Origin: Apostichopus japonicus
Taxonomy: Eukaryota; Echinodermata; Holothuroidea; Aspidochirotida; Stichopodidae
Assembly (NCBI RefSeq): GCF_037975245.1
Contig: NC_092571.1
Location: 15,497,917 to 15,561,916, forward strand
DNA: 64,000 nucleotides
Direction: 5' to 3'
Shown piece after piece: positions 41,601-56,600 of the stretch. Below the pieces are notes generated by a model, which had not been told where the DNA came from, ran no database searches, and was given only the letters and a program-made list of their open reading frames with translations. The number at the start of each line of letters is the position of its first letter. Position 1 is the first letter of the stretch. The translations under genes and the position numbers were made by a program.

Positions 41601-44600
41601 AGTATTCTGTATGGATACCATATTTTGTATGGATACTATATTCTGCAGTTTTCTATATGGATTCTGTGTTCTGTATGTACACAGTATTCTGTATGGATAC
41701 TGTATTCTGTATGGGTACTGTATTCTGTATGGGTACTGTATTCTGTATGTATACTATATTCTGTATACAGTTTTCTGTATCGATACTGTATTCTGTATAC
41801 GAGTTGTTTGGATGCTGTATTCTGTATGGTTCTGTATTGTATAGGGATACTGTATTCTGTATGGATACTGTATTCTGTATATCACAGGATTCTGTATGGA
41901 TACAATATTCTGTATGGATACTATATTCTGTATGGATACTACAGTATATTCTGTATGGATACTGTATTCTGTATATAAAAGTATTCTGTATGGATACTGT
42001 ATTCTGTACTGTATTGTATATTCTGATGAAACAATAAAACTTACTGATTACATTGTATGTTTTTAACCTTTATATTTTGCTAATTATATTCATAACAATT
42101 TAACTTTTTTTTAGCATTGGTGCTCAGTTTGATGAAGTAACTGGAGTTTTTTTTACTGCAAACCCTAATCTTAGAAGATAACAACAGTCCAACGAGAGAA
42201 GTATTATGTCTTCTTCTTTCGTGGGAGACGAAATTTTATATATATTTTCTTGTTCCTTCTTTCAGATGGTTCCACCCAAATATTGCAGGAATTGATGCGG
42301 AGCAGTTACTTTTGGACAGAGGCTACGATGGAAGTTTTCTGTGTCGTCCAAGTCAAAGCAACCCAGGAGATTTCACATTGTCTGTCAGGTAAACATTGAC
42401 TAATTTACGTTGAACCAATGTCCTTCAATGTAGAATATGTTTCTTTTGAACTTTTGAATTTCATTTTGTACTTTTGTAGATATATCAATTTGTTATGTAA
42501 ATGAACTCAGGTCGTCGAGTCATTACACGTCTGCATGGAGGTCGTAGTGACCTTTCAGATGAACCTTTGTGGCACTGTCAGAGCACTCTAGAGGTCAGAG
42601 GTCAAAGGTTACATGATCATTTCACTCTTTGCAGGAGGTCGGGACAGGTGACTCACATCAAGATCCAGAATACTGGAGATTACTTTGACCTATACGGAGG
42701 AGAGAAGTTTGCGACACTCGCTGAATTAATCCAACATTTCACAGAAAGAGGAAACAAGCTCCGGGAGAAAAATGGACAGATTATCGAGCTGAAGTATCCG
42801 TTGAATTCAGCCGACCCAACTAACGAAAGGTGAGTTCGATAATTCTTCCAACAGGTATTCAGGATGGAGCAATCCTATCCATATTTAACATCTTTCAATG
42901 ATATTTTTGGCATCTTTTGAACTTTGCAAACCAAAATGCAAAAGTTTGATTTATTTTTTGGGGGGGACCCCTATAGCTTGGTTCTTTCATTCTTAATGTG
43001 GTTTTCTTAACTGAATCAAAGAAATTGCAGATGTGCTTCAAAGACATTGATTTTCTGTCTGTAAACAGATGGTTCCATGGTCCATTAATCGGCAAAGAAG
43101 CCGAACGGGTTCTGAAAGCTGAGAATGCCAAAAATGGTAGCTACCTGGTCCGAGAGAGCTATAGCAATCCTGGCGACTACGTCTTATCTGTCCGCACGGG
43201 CGAAGATAAAGTGACTCACGTCATGATATCCTACCAGGTAAGTAATCTTAATTAACCGTCAATTAATATGTCTGGCGATATTTACTTTGAGATGAGACAA
43301 AATCCGAAATAACGTCATTAAACCTGCGTAATAGAGATAGTGACAGTTACCAGTGATGCCCTGAACAGCTGAAAAATATTTTGTTATATTATTTATATAT
43401 TTAATTAGTTACAAATTGTTTTTCCTTATTTTTTTTCCTTTGCCTAGAGGTTGACTGGAAATGTTATGTCAAACTGTTAATAAAATATGATGTCACATTT
43501 TACTGTCCATGATACCACAGTAATGTTGTTTGGTTTAGCCGTAGTCGATATAAGCGACCTTGGTAGCTGGCTGTCTAAAAGGGGGCATGAACCCAACAAT
43601 CATTCTTTGGCTTATATGACAAAAATTGTTGTGGAGAATAACTCTGCCAAACATCTAAGAAAACTTCCTGTTCCGTTCCTGTGATATCCTAATTTAAATA
43701 TCTGGACACTATCATTTTGTAAATCTTTGATGTCCTAGTGCCTCTAGGATCGGAAACCTTTTACTTTGCCGAGACGTTTTCATATAATAAAATAAAGGAA
43801 AACAAACACAAAATTCATGCACATGGTGTTATGATGATGTCATATTTATACTTGATCAAGTCTTCAGCCTTGTGGGTGAAGAAACATTAAATCTGTCATA
43901 TCTCCCATTAATGGAATAAAGTTTTTCTTAAGCTGTTTGGCCAATAATTATGTTAGTGGTTGTGTCTCCTTTAAACAAATGTTTGGTTTACTCAGGTGTT
44001 CTCGGTGAGTACCTTTATTAGGAATCAGGAAATCAGTTGAATGAGGAAATGAAAATTCATGAATTATTAATATCTGAATGCAGTATTATTTAATACTAAA
44101 TTAGACAAATATTCAGCCATCCAAAGAAATGAAAAAAAAAAAATAACATATTTTGTTAGATGCCCTCCAGGGGCCTTTAACAGACGTTGGGTGTTTCCAC
44201 GGAAATGCAGATTTCTGTTTGTTTGTTTTTTCACCGCCTCTTATTTTCCCCTTACATTTCTGCGGTCACACATATGTGTCCCCCCCCCCCAAAAAAATAA
44301 CATAAAACATTTCACCAACTTGGCAAAGGAATATCTTCAGTGCTGTTATCTATTGTTATCATTTTACGATCATTCAACACAGTGTCGGTATATTGATGTA
44401 CCCAGAATTTCCAGGATATCGATATACTGTGTATCGATATATATTCATGCATATGAACTCCTAAAATGAACATTCGCATAACTGGTACAAGCCTACACAC
44501 AAATACAAAGTTTACAGGGGCAGCCTTTGTATTAAATGCATTGTCCATCGTGTGTATGGTCTGTTCGATATTTGCAAGCCGGCCTAGACTAGACAGCTCA

Positions 44601-47600
44601 TTGTGCGATTATGATCCCTGTCATACACAAGTCAGTCTCAGGTCTGCCTTTAATTAAGCAAACATTGATTTTGGCAGACGGTTTTACCAGTCTCGCTTGA
44701 CTGAAGCCATTATTATGGGGTTCATTCCTGGAAAACTGTTTAAGCAAACAATCTGCCACACAAAATTCCCACGAAGGTTGCAAAAGTCACTTCATTTCAC
44801 ACTGATTGTCCAATGAACTCGGAACAGGAAACTGTCATACGACAATGTAGTTCTTTGTAACATGAACGAATGTGTCAGGGTTATGTCAAGAACGATGAGA
44901 AACTTGGGAACTTGCCAGATTTAAGATCTACCTGTCTGAATTGCCTTGACAACGGTTTTATGCAAGTTTTGTGGTGCTTTTTCCTAGCCCTTCTACAGTC
45001 TGAAATGTTAGCAGTCAAAAAACATTAAAATTAAAGAGTCTGCTTAATAAAAATTTCTGCCCGAATATCCAGGATAGCTTTCTCTGCCACCAAGGAGAAA
45101 GCTAAATAATTAATAATCATAGTGCAGGATAATGCATAAAATTGAAAACTAATGTGTCAACTTTATTGGCATGAAATCTTTGAAAATCTAATATTTTGGG
45201 TAAGGTTTTTTATCAATCTGGACAGCTTTTTGCATCTTGCGTATGAAGTCGATGCGATTGTGTTTTTCCCCTGGGGCTGATATCTGGACAGTGTCTGTAA
45301 TTTGTGTAAAGATTATTGTTCAACCGATTAACCTAATCGGAATCGGTACGAATATTGCATAATCGGAACATAATCGGAATCGTTAAAAATTACGTGGAAT
45401 ACCAGTTATGTGATACCGATTATTCAAAAACATATGGAAGGTGAAAATATCATTATTCAAAAACATATGGGAGTTGAAAATATCAACTGATGTATTAGGT
45501 TTGTTTTTTTACTACGAAATATTAAAATAAGACATCCTCTATACGTCTTTCACAGTGTATACTTTCATCAAATTAGGCTGCCAGGGTCGCCGATTTTGCT
45601 TCCCTCGTGGTTAGTGACTTCATATTTCTTGGCACAGTAAGCATAGCAGCAATACCAATTTCGCGAATTAACGAATGTACTGGACAGGGTCGGAAATAAG
45701 CGGGGGCGACGGGCGATTCGCCCTCGCAAGTGCTAAACAGACCTCCTAAAGCACAATTACGAGTGCGAAAAAGAAAAAAGAAATATAAGAAAATCGCCCT
45801 TGTTATATCAGGTGTCTGTGTAAAATTAATTGTGACATGCATTTGCTTTAGCTAGGATTTGCAGTTGCAGTGCGAATCGCGCAAACAGTTTCACATCTCG
45901 CATCAAATTTGAAGCAGTGCGAGAGGGTCGCGCACAATCACCGGGAAGTTCCTGTGGCAAATTACGGCCTGCACGAAGCAATTTCAGTACCAGCGAAAAT
46001 AACCTAAAATCCTCCCAAATCTCCGACCACATGGTAGCCTTACTTCACACTAAGTCAACTGCATGGAAATCTAACCTTGCCATCTGTTTATTCGCTCTAG
46101 TTGTGTCGCAAATAAAAAATAAAAATATCCACGGAAACTGCAATCTTCGACCACATGTTAGCCTAACAACCACACTAAGTCAATGGGAAATGTAGCCTAA
46201 CCATCGGTTTGCCAAAAAAAAAAAAAAAAATGCGTAGCTTAGTTTACAACTTTCAATTTGCTGGAAATCGGCATTTGTTTGGAAGGTACTGTAAGTGATA
46301 TGTCTTAAAGAGGGAATGTTATATTTTATATTGGAGTAGTTTCTAGTTGTTATTATTTCTTTACATCAATCTGGTATTACATTTTAGAGTAAATTTAAAC
46401 AAGATATGATGGTAAAATTTGCTTTTCAGTTTGATTGGCCTAAGCTTACATTTTCTAATTGAACCTGAATGGAGTTAAATAGGTAACGAATAGGTATGTT
46501 TAACTTCAAATTCGTAACATTTCTATTTGTTCATAAACGGTATAATACTGAAAATAAGTACAAAATAATGTCGGAATGAAGGCAAAATGTCATTAAAATT
46601 TACACTTTGGTAAAGATTGAAGATGGATGGTTTGTCTGAGATACTTTTTGAGATGGATATTTTGAGTAACTATTCTTAACCCATTTCAAGCCGTTAACAG
46701 GTTACATTCCCGTCGAGGTGGTTAGGCCATTCGCTTAGCACAGTGCTGACTAGGTAGGATGTCATATTTCCGTATTTTGGAAATTTAAAATTTTTTTTCT
46801 TTCCGAGAAACTCCAGAGGTAATTTGGTTCATACAAAATGATACCTTAGAGCATTGTATAACAACGAAGCAAAAGGAAACTGGGGAAAATCACAACAATA
46901 ATTGTTTCTGTCAAACTTTATTGCCGATTTCGTATAGACGGGATATTTTCTCATTTTCAAATAATCGGAATCGGTACGATTATGAAAAAAATGATCGCTA
47001 ATCGGTATTTTCTGTTATGCATAATTGGTTGAACACTAGTAAAGATGACATTTACTTTTACAGGGTAAATTTTTAGGGGTCCTCCAGTCCTCCATCAGAA
47101 AACAAAATAATTCCTTTTCTGACGACCAAAATCAGCTTTGAAGGCAGACGAATGCAGTAGTCGTTTAATGTCAAATTAAGAATGCATCGTAAACTATATA
47201 CCACCAAATGCAGTAGGTTAAATGATATATTGATATCACATGCCAACACATTGGAGATTAAAATAATCAAAATTAAACAAACTTAGTGGAATAATGGTAG
47301 GCATATGGTCCACCAAAACGGTATTTTTACTAGCCCCAAAAGCTGGTGTTCATTTCACCAAACCTACACATCTCTCCTACAATGTAAACATATTAGCCAT
47401 TTTCCATTTTTGTTTTGTTTTTGTTTTTGGGGGATAGACTTCTTTCTGTGCATGTACTCCCATCTACTCTACCCTACAGTAGCCTATAACAGTTGGCACG
47501 TTTCACCATCCGGAGACTACTTTAATAGTGAACTAGTTGGAGATGACATCCTACTATTATTCATATATAAACATTACTTTGGCAAATGAGGACAATGTCA

Positions 47601-50600
47601 ACACTCTGTAGGGATAAAGGATGTAAGGTCAGCGTCGGAGTGCAATGTTGGTATAGGATGCTGGACACACACACACTGACACACACACACACACACAACA
47701 CTTATGGAAAGAGACAGTGACAAAGTCATGTGGTTGTCTGAGATCAAGCATCTTCTCCGACAACCAAGATTTACCCTGTGAGCTTCCCTTCCCTGAAGAC
47801 GATGAAAGTTACATTAATTTATCAGTGTGCAGTTTTAAATGTAAGTTTCACTGTCAGATCATATTAACACTGCCCAACTTGGTTTATTCCTCAAAACCTC
47901 CAATATTCTGTTCAAAACGAAACCCTGGTATTGAAATATCAGACACTGGATTAGTCAGTCTCCATTGTTTCTCTCACTTTGTTCCTCGTTTCTCTACTCC
48001 TTACTACAGTAACTAACAGACAAAGCAACGGCAGAGTGTTAATATTATACGTGCCATTCAACATGGGACACTCGGGACATAAAGAATTTCTAGCCAAATG
48101 TTTTAAGGGGGGGGGGGGGGGGTAAACAAAAGTTTCATTGTGAGTCATAATGCTAAATCAAAAACTGAAACTGAAAATAGTAATATATTTCATAATAGCC
48201 TTGTCTGAGTAAAACAGACCCTGTAGAAAAATAAAGTTTGCATGACTTCACCACACAAATATGCATTGTAATATGATACTTATCCAAAATTTATGCAATG
48301 TATCTCTAGAGGCATAGTAACAAGTCTGAACGGGTAATCCTTAAAGGGTGGGTGTCTTGATCACTATAGAACATTTTCATCAGCAAAATAGCTAATTATC
48401 CAAAGATATGCCACGCAGGCCTGTAAATGTTCTCACTATTATATGCATAAAGGTCATGTCGGGTTGCCTCTGATCTGAGTAATTTCTGGATTACTGACAG
48501 TGCCATATACTGTACCAGTGTGCGAACGATATACATTCATATATATGTACACAATACAGTGCATTATAGTCCTATATGATCATCATATAATGCATATTGT
48601 GTTGAAAATCTGTTTATTTAGCAACACTTATCGGCTTTCCAAGTAGCAATTAAACCACTTAAAATTTAAATTGAAACTTAACTGTACAAACTTGACAATA
48701 TTAAGAGAGAAAAAATCATGACTAAAACCATCATTAGTTTACGGAAATTCCAAGCTCAGATTCGGCAATGACTGACTATGCTGTAATGTGTTGTCAATCA
48801 CGAATTGGACGGGACAGAAAATGCCCACACTGATTGGTCAATTTGAACAACATGTTAAAATGGGAACATACAGTGGATTATATCGAAGGCCTAATGTCTA
48901 GTCTATTATTTAGGTGTGCATGAATACTTGTTTGGGCCAACAAAATTGTCAATTTTTACGAAGAGGTCAATTACTCGTTCATTAGCGTTCGCCCAGTTAA
49001 AATTTCATCACAGTAATCTCTCTTTCATCAATCGCTAGTTGCTGATATGTAAATGAATATAAGTGACAATGGAATGCTGAACATTCCAAATGAAATGCAA
49101 TATGGACGGACCTTTAATTTTTCATTTCTAAGAATTTTTTGGTAAATGCATCGAGTGATGAGGGTTATAATTAACAACCTGCATACAGCTTCATTGTTAA
49201 TGTTAGTGTCACTGGTAGGTTTTTCTTGTGAGTGTCCTGGCCAAATATGTTATTATGTAGTTTAGTATACAGTGTAATCTCATTGGTTGAAGTTTGTTGT
49301 CGATATCTTGTGCCAAGGGAATCAGGTCAAGTAATCGGTGAAATATTGTACAATGAGATTCTCTCCCATCTTTAACAGTTTATGGTAGATTGCTAATTTC
49401 AAAATCCTTTGCAACTCTTTTTGATGTATTTTACACACATCTACACACCTCTAGAATAAAAGTTTATAAGTATACAGTATTTCTGCATAAATGCACCTTT
49501 TGTAATACCCTCACAACCTGTCCAATTGTAGATAGAATTATTTCTGCATAAATGCTCCTATTGTCACTTCCAGAGTAAGTTCGACTTCTTGATGGTTCAA
49601 TTCTGCACAAGTTGCTGATGCATGAGTTTTAGATTTATGCTGCTCACCTGTTTCCTCATGACATTATCACTCTTGTTTGTATTGTTCATTCATGAGTGAA
49701 TCAGTCTGAGTGAAAAGTGATTAATGTCAATAGATGGCTCATTTCCAGGTTCCAAAACAGATTTCTAAGTTCACATCTTTTACAAATTGTGTCCTATATT
49801 TTATGCACATGTATAGACACCCATACATTGCGGTTGTTGTTGTAACTTGGGTTAATATTTTAGGCTGATTTAATCAGAACAAAAACTACCAAATAAGGTA
49901 AAAGGTAATCAAACGACCAGAAACAAGATTTTAAACGTTAGGAGAGACACTAAAAATTCAAAGGACAAAGCATGTAAGATGAATACAGCAGTAAATTTAC
50001 AAACAAAAGCTTGCTCAGAATGGTGAGTCTTAAGACGGGATTTAAAACCAATAAAAGAAGTGCAGGATCAAACACGAATTGGCAATCTATTCCAACGTGT
50101 TGGAGCAGCAGATTGAAAAGATGGATCGCATTACGTAGTCTTGCCAAGAAGTAGATTAAGTGTCACACAGATTTTAACAGACAGAATCTGGAGTTCAAAT
50201 TTATATATAAATATATATAGACACTGATATGTTCACTTAGTTCCAGAGTGTTAAATATTGTGTTTAAATTAAAGGCTTTTGTTTGGATATCTTCCAGAAC
50301 ACATAGATTCTATAGAGCATAATTGTCATTTTTTAAGAAAATTCTGAAGATTTTGAGTTGCACTCTTCAGATATACAACTTTTATGTTGTGAATCCCTGG
50401 ACACCTCCTTGTGCCACATACAGCACTGTATAAGATATCTATACAGCACTGTATGTGGCACATGGTGTTATTGAATACGGGCTTGATGATCAGTGAGTCA
50501 GTGTACTGTCACTGTACTAGGGAGAGTCGTTCAGACCTTCTGAATGGTTGGATTGTGTTCAGTCATGGCTCCAAGTAAAACATGGAAAATTAAAAAAAAT

Positions 50601-53600
50601 AAAGAAAAGGTGAGGTGTTATCGTAAGGGAAACCAACTGGATGGTCACTTCCTGTCTCTGTTCTAAATGAGGAGCATCCCGCTAAGTAATGGCTGATCCT
50701 GACCTACATAGTCTGCAGTTTGTTATCGTCATCGGTCGCGGGCAAAGCTTTGAAACGCCATTGAAGTAAACATTGAACTTCATAGCTTGGTTTTAACATT
50801 TCGACAGTGTTGCTATGCATCTCTCAGTAAAATTTACATGTGTAGATATTTGATCTTTATTGTATTAGTTTTATATCCTAAGAGTTTATGGATAAAATTT
50901 GTTTGGTCATAAATCTCTTAGTAAACCATCCATTGATTTGAACATTGCCCTAATATACATGGTCAAAACTTACATAATAAGGGTTTATGGAAACAGTGAT
51001 GTCATCTTGCAGTAAGTGCCTGTGTTGATATGATGGACATTACAGGAATTACATTCTAAGGGTTTATGGAAACAGTGTTGTCATCTCCGAGTGAAAACCT
51101 CCATAGATTTGATGAACATTGCAATAGTACTTATATCATAACAGTTTATGTTCTTTCATGTAGATCTTATTTTTGAAGAGGTATCATTCCCAGTTTTAAT
51201 CTTCAATGATCAATGTTATCAACATTTGAAATAGTGTTGTCATCTCATATGTTAATCTTCCATAGATGTGGTCAACGTCTCTATAGAATTTTTTGTCGTC
51301 AAAACGACATTACCACCGTCTCAATTCTGATTGATTAGTTCTCTTCGGTGGATGGATGTGATGATAGCTCATTAGCATTTTAAATGTGAGATGTCTCTTG
51401 TACCATGTTTAATGTCCATTTTGGTTAACTTTGAAATTTAAATGTTTTAAGGACCTTTATAGTTAATCTTGGGAAATGGTAGATGTGGCAGGGAATGGTT
51501 TTTTATGGTAAACATATCAAGCGTATGATGGAAAGTGCCATGCACAGTTGTATGCAATAAAAGTGCTATGCAAATGGCCCAGTTGCAAAAATCTTTGCAG
51601 TACTGTGAAACCATTTTTGATCTTGGCCATTATTAGTACTTGTTACAAAGAACAATATGTGCAAAACCAAGTCTATACAAAAGTTTAACACAGGTTTTGT
51701 TTCTTGGTGATTTTCCAAAATACAGTATCCGACGAACCATTTCAGTTTCAAGTATCTTTAGCCTTTACTCATAAATTTAACTGAATCAAGTTAAGACCCT
51801 CTTTGGGGAAGTATTAGGGGGAAAACTTGGCGAGTTTACAGACTATTCTTCATATTTCAGTGAATAGTTTATAAATAGACACAACTTTACAATACATTGT
51901 ATATGTGTAGTTTAGTTTGTATTCTCAACCATAAAGAAGGAACAAGTCATAAAGTGTGTATACACAGTACTATAAACATAAAGCATTCTTATAAAGGGAG
52001 ATTCTCCTTTTCTATTGTAATTTACCGACATGGCTATGTGTGTACATAGTAGACAAAAGATGATAAAAGTTCAATTGGTCATCTCATTGTGTGATGTCAT
52101 GTTATGCATCCATTCAAATTTCAAGGATTCACAGCACGTACTCCCCTCACCTCATATAACCTGTGCATTACCGTATTTACCTCGCTCTAGCATCTGGCAA
52201 TTCTTTGTGTGCATGTATGGCCATCTCCCTCCCGTAATTGCCCTCCTCTAGGTACAGCATTGCTTTTGATTATCTTCATCAATCCTTCTAATCTTACATA
52301 TTTTTATCGCTTTGGATTCACCATTTGTGCATCTGTTAGAATGTTTCTCACTTTTAACTGTTTTGATATATAAGTCTTCTTCTTTCTGGATTTTTTGTTC
52401 GTTTTTAGCTGCCTCGTGAACACTGTTCCTGAAGGAGGCTAGGCCCGTACACTAGCGTGGGCCTATCCTCCTTACTTATGCTGTTTGCGTATGTTAAGTT
52501 TGTTCTATTGACATTAGAGTTTCTCACTTTGATCTCTTCCTGTATAGTGATCTTTCATTTGCTTTCGTGCTTTTTCACAAACCAGGTAAGGTTTGGGGAA
52601 TTTACCAAAAGCAGACTAAATACACACAGCCATTGGTATGTCTATACATGTTAGTGTTTTATTCCGGAGAGCCCTTTGCCCTGTTTTGTGAAACCATGAT
52701 ACAATCAAAGATAAAGTGTGAAATGTTTCTCGAAAGGTAATGAGGGCGGTATTGAAGAATTTAGCATGCATAGACTCCGGATGTGTGACCTGATAAATGC
52801 ACTTTGGCTTCGGCTTTGAGTACAACATTTCTGTATGCTGCCGTGTTGGACGAATCTAACCCTAATAGCAATTACAGACTTCTGCAATCTGCGTTATAGT
52901 CATCGCCGACTCTGCAATCCACAGTCCCCCTCACAGTTTTGCCAGGTCGGTAAGAGTGACTCCATGTTTTTTCCCTTACAGGAAACCAAAGTGGCATAAA
53001 TAGGGATGTGGTTTTAAGCTAAATATGTGAAAAATATCCAGCCAGTTAGGTAAACAAAATGAACTTTCAGCCATCGGAATATCCCTTAAAATTGGCACAG
53101 TCCTACCGGTAATTTAAAAAGAATCGATGCTAGTCTTCGTTTAGAGTAGTATATAAAGAGGAAGGACTTGTGTGGGAAGTTTAAACTAGCTCTCTTAGTC
53201 TTTACATTCTAGGGAATATTAGTTGTTCTCACAGCCTTGTTTATTGTGCTATAGTGTACTGTATTGTATTCTCTACAATAGACAGAAATAACAAGGTCAC
53301 AGTGTACAGTTCTATGTAAACTCAAGGGCATTCTTATCGAATTGAAAGCGATTCCTTCTTCTATTGTAAGTTTAATACTGCACTACAGCTTTTGGTATAC
53401 AGAGTATACAAAGGATGATAAGACTTCCATTGTCTTGTCTTTCTGTGATGTCATGAATAGATTTGTTCTATTTTAAGGATTCATCAAAAGTACTGAATAC
53501 ATTCACACAGACTTGTAGTGAGTGAGTCTGAACTTTATTCTTATATTCTTATTCATAACATTGTCGCCCAGGGTCCCCCCCCGGTGTTCATTCTGAGGTG

Positions 53601-56600
53601 GCCACTCCCCCCCCCAGTTATATGCGACCAACTCGCAAAAAATAATAATCAACAGCGCCTGACTCACCGTTTCAGTGAAGGAAATAAACAATGCAATGAT
53701 TGCAATCCTACTTTTTGAATCCATGCCATCATCATGTGACAATGAAAATTTGGCTGTGAACACTAAATTATAGCAACAAGGATAAGTTCTTCTGCCTATT
53801 TTAACGTAGCATTTCCTTGATGGTGATTATGAGGTATGCTCAAACCCTCCTCCAGTGTAACAAACCAGTTTAATACCGCCTCTCACATGAGAAATCCCAG
53901 GAAACCCCTGTTGCCTGTACATGAATTGTACTCCACCTCATGTACTTGTTCTTGTATGCATTGTATTGTGTCTTCCTTGTATTGTAATGTATTGTACGGT
54001 AGTAGTGTAAGATCGAGTACAATTGTACCCAGTATGAATATATTTGTACTCATACTGAATACTTGTACATGTAGTCAGAGCCATACAGGGAATCATTTTT
54101 AGCGTTCAAATTTTGTGTAACAGTTTTGAAGCCTCCGAATCTTTGTCACTTATAAAATTCCTTTCTGGTTCCTGTGTAGAAAACAAAACAAAACAAAACA
54201 AAAGAAGATACATTCATCTTTTTAGCATGGTACACCCTTAGCGACCTATTCTGCCAATGAAGCTGCAGGCGAGGATCCAAGGAAATTTAAAAGTGGGGGG
54301 GGGGTTGAATGGGGTGGCTCTAATTCCCAAGCAGGAGGGTTACTGGGGTTCATCTCCCCCCCACCCCAAAAAATTAAAAAGTTAAATGGTGCATGCTGAG
54401 GCATATGTAGGCTACATTTGATAAATTTTGCAAAGAGAGTGTGAGAAAATATTCTCATCATTGTTTTACCATTGTGCTACTGTACGTATCACTTTTTCGT
54501 AGCATTATGAAAATGAGAACACTATATATTCTTCATACCATATTTGTCTTGGCCTCTTAATTGATGCCAGGCCTGTGGCTGGAGCTTCCCCTGACTCTCC
54601 TCTAGTCATGTCAGTGTTTTCCGTAGAAAATCTACAAGAAAAACTTACATAATTTACCTAATCAGACCTTGAAAATCAAAATCCCCCCCCCCCCATAAAA
54701 CTGGATGTAACTTAAAATTTTTCACATGGAGCAGCAATGTAATTAATACTCTTTCAAGACCAGCCTAGACTGCTGACCATGTGAAAGGCCATCTCCTTCC
54801 TTGCCTCCCTCCTATGCCCCAAAAATTTTCATCTGCTTTCACTCTTTATTTATTCGTCAGTTATTCAATATCCCCAGAAATAAGACCATTCCATCTGGAG
54901 GCCACCGCTGCCTGCCTGTATTTTTGCAACTTAGGCTTCTGTGTAGTTACCATGTTCTTGTTTTATCAGATGTCTTCCCAAGGTTCAAGGATAGCTACCC
55001 ATAAATGCTTATTTTAAGCCTGTGTTATGATCACTCAACTGCATGCCTCTGTATATGTTATATATATATATCTGTCTGTGTATCTGTATCATGCTAAGTG
55101 TGTCTTCCTAGTTATATAACATCGTATTTCGTTTAATATTGGGGACAAAGAATAGGTGAGTCTGCATGTCTACAACATAGTTGTTTTGAAAGTTGTTATA
55201 AGCGACAAATTTTTTATGGAAGAACAATAATAATATCTGAAGATGATAAAGCACTTCTACAGGGCTTAAATATTAGATACAAAATCCACTGGCATCCAGC
55301 CAGTAGACGGGGTGAATTTTGAGGGCCCTGGAAAAGATTTTTTGTTTTCCAGCACTGATAATTTGCCACTGACAGTTTTGCTTACAGTACTTACGATGTT
55401 GCCTACCCACCTATCTACCTTTAGCTAACATTTTAAACTTGAATTGTTCCACACTTTCAGTTCAGAAGTTGTTCCCGTTGATTATTTGAGCTGTACTTTT
55501 GATCAGGGTTAAAATAAATGAAAGGCCGTGTCATAGGATAAAAAGAAGACGAAGTATGTAATACTTGTAAACATCTTATCAGGATTTAATTTTACTTTCA
55601 ATATCATGTCGTGATATAATATTTTCCAGGGCCATTAGACCTCTTTTAATTACTACTTAGCATTAATTATTGTTTACTTTTTGTTTAATCTACTCATAGT
55701 TTTTGTAATACAACATGTAAGACAGAAACTTGATCATGTGTAATGAAAACTAAAACCGTTTATATACAGAAATAACGGTAGAATAATGGAATGCCAAACT
55801 TATCTGCACTCAGAATGCTATATATAGATATCCAGCATGAGTGATTTCCTTCTTCTGTTGTTTCAACCTTTTTCAGTGCTAACCTTTCATAATTTGTTTG
55901 TCTGTTTGAGGTGGGGGGGGGGGGGAGGGGAAAGACATGCTGGAACCTCTACTGCATATATACTACTTAAAACTGTCCATCATGGGTACTTAGTAATTTC
56001 AACATTTCCATTTTTTATTTTATGTTTAAAATGGAAGAGTGTATCAGTTTTACATACTTTAATGAAGTGGTTTCGCTATAGAATATCAGAGGGTAGTGAA
56101 GATGTGCCAGGACCTCTACTTAATAATATCCTACTTAAAGCTTACCAAAATCCGGAATTTCCTACCAACTAGTAATTTGAAGCTTTTCAAACTTTCATAT
56201 CTTTTCATTTACTGTTGAGATTGGAGACCTAGATCATACATAGCTTTACATGCGAAAATGCATTGCGATAAAATAACAGGAAATAACAGTAAATGCACAC
56301 TGTAAAATATAACTGAACCAGTCTCCAAAATACTTCATAGACATCATGATACTTTTCCTTTCTGCAGTACCTGTAATTAAAAATTTTCAAATGTTTGCAT
56401 AAATTATCTTCTTGAGACGGAGAAGGAGGGTCATAGACTGGTAATGACTGATCTTCTTAGGATCGATGCTAAATGTTTTCAGGAGACAGATTTTTCAGAT
56501 CGTTGTTGTAAATTGTCCAAACCCTGTAAATTCCGGGACTTTCTCGAGATTGATTGAAGGTAGGTCCGGCGTTATCGTTGATTTCTCACTTACCTGTCAC

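Noticed and set aside
41373-42037. Overlapping ORFs of 150-201 codons in three forward frames
   Set aside because: They are produced by an 18-bp repeat without stops in any frame; no start context, splice signals or non-repeat sequence supports a protein.
42501-42634. Upstream ATG extending the PTPN11 exon 3 frame
   Set aside because: The extension is intron; exon 2 splices to 42635 with matching phase and homology.
56510-56561. Possible exon reading [21 protein letters not shown] with AG and GTAGGT borders
   Set aside because: Too short, no partner exon or family match; likely chance splice-like sites in intron.
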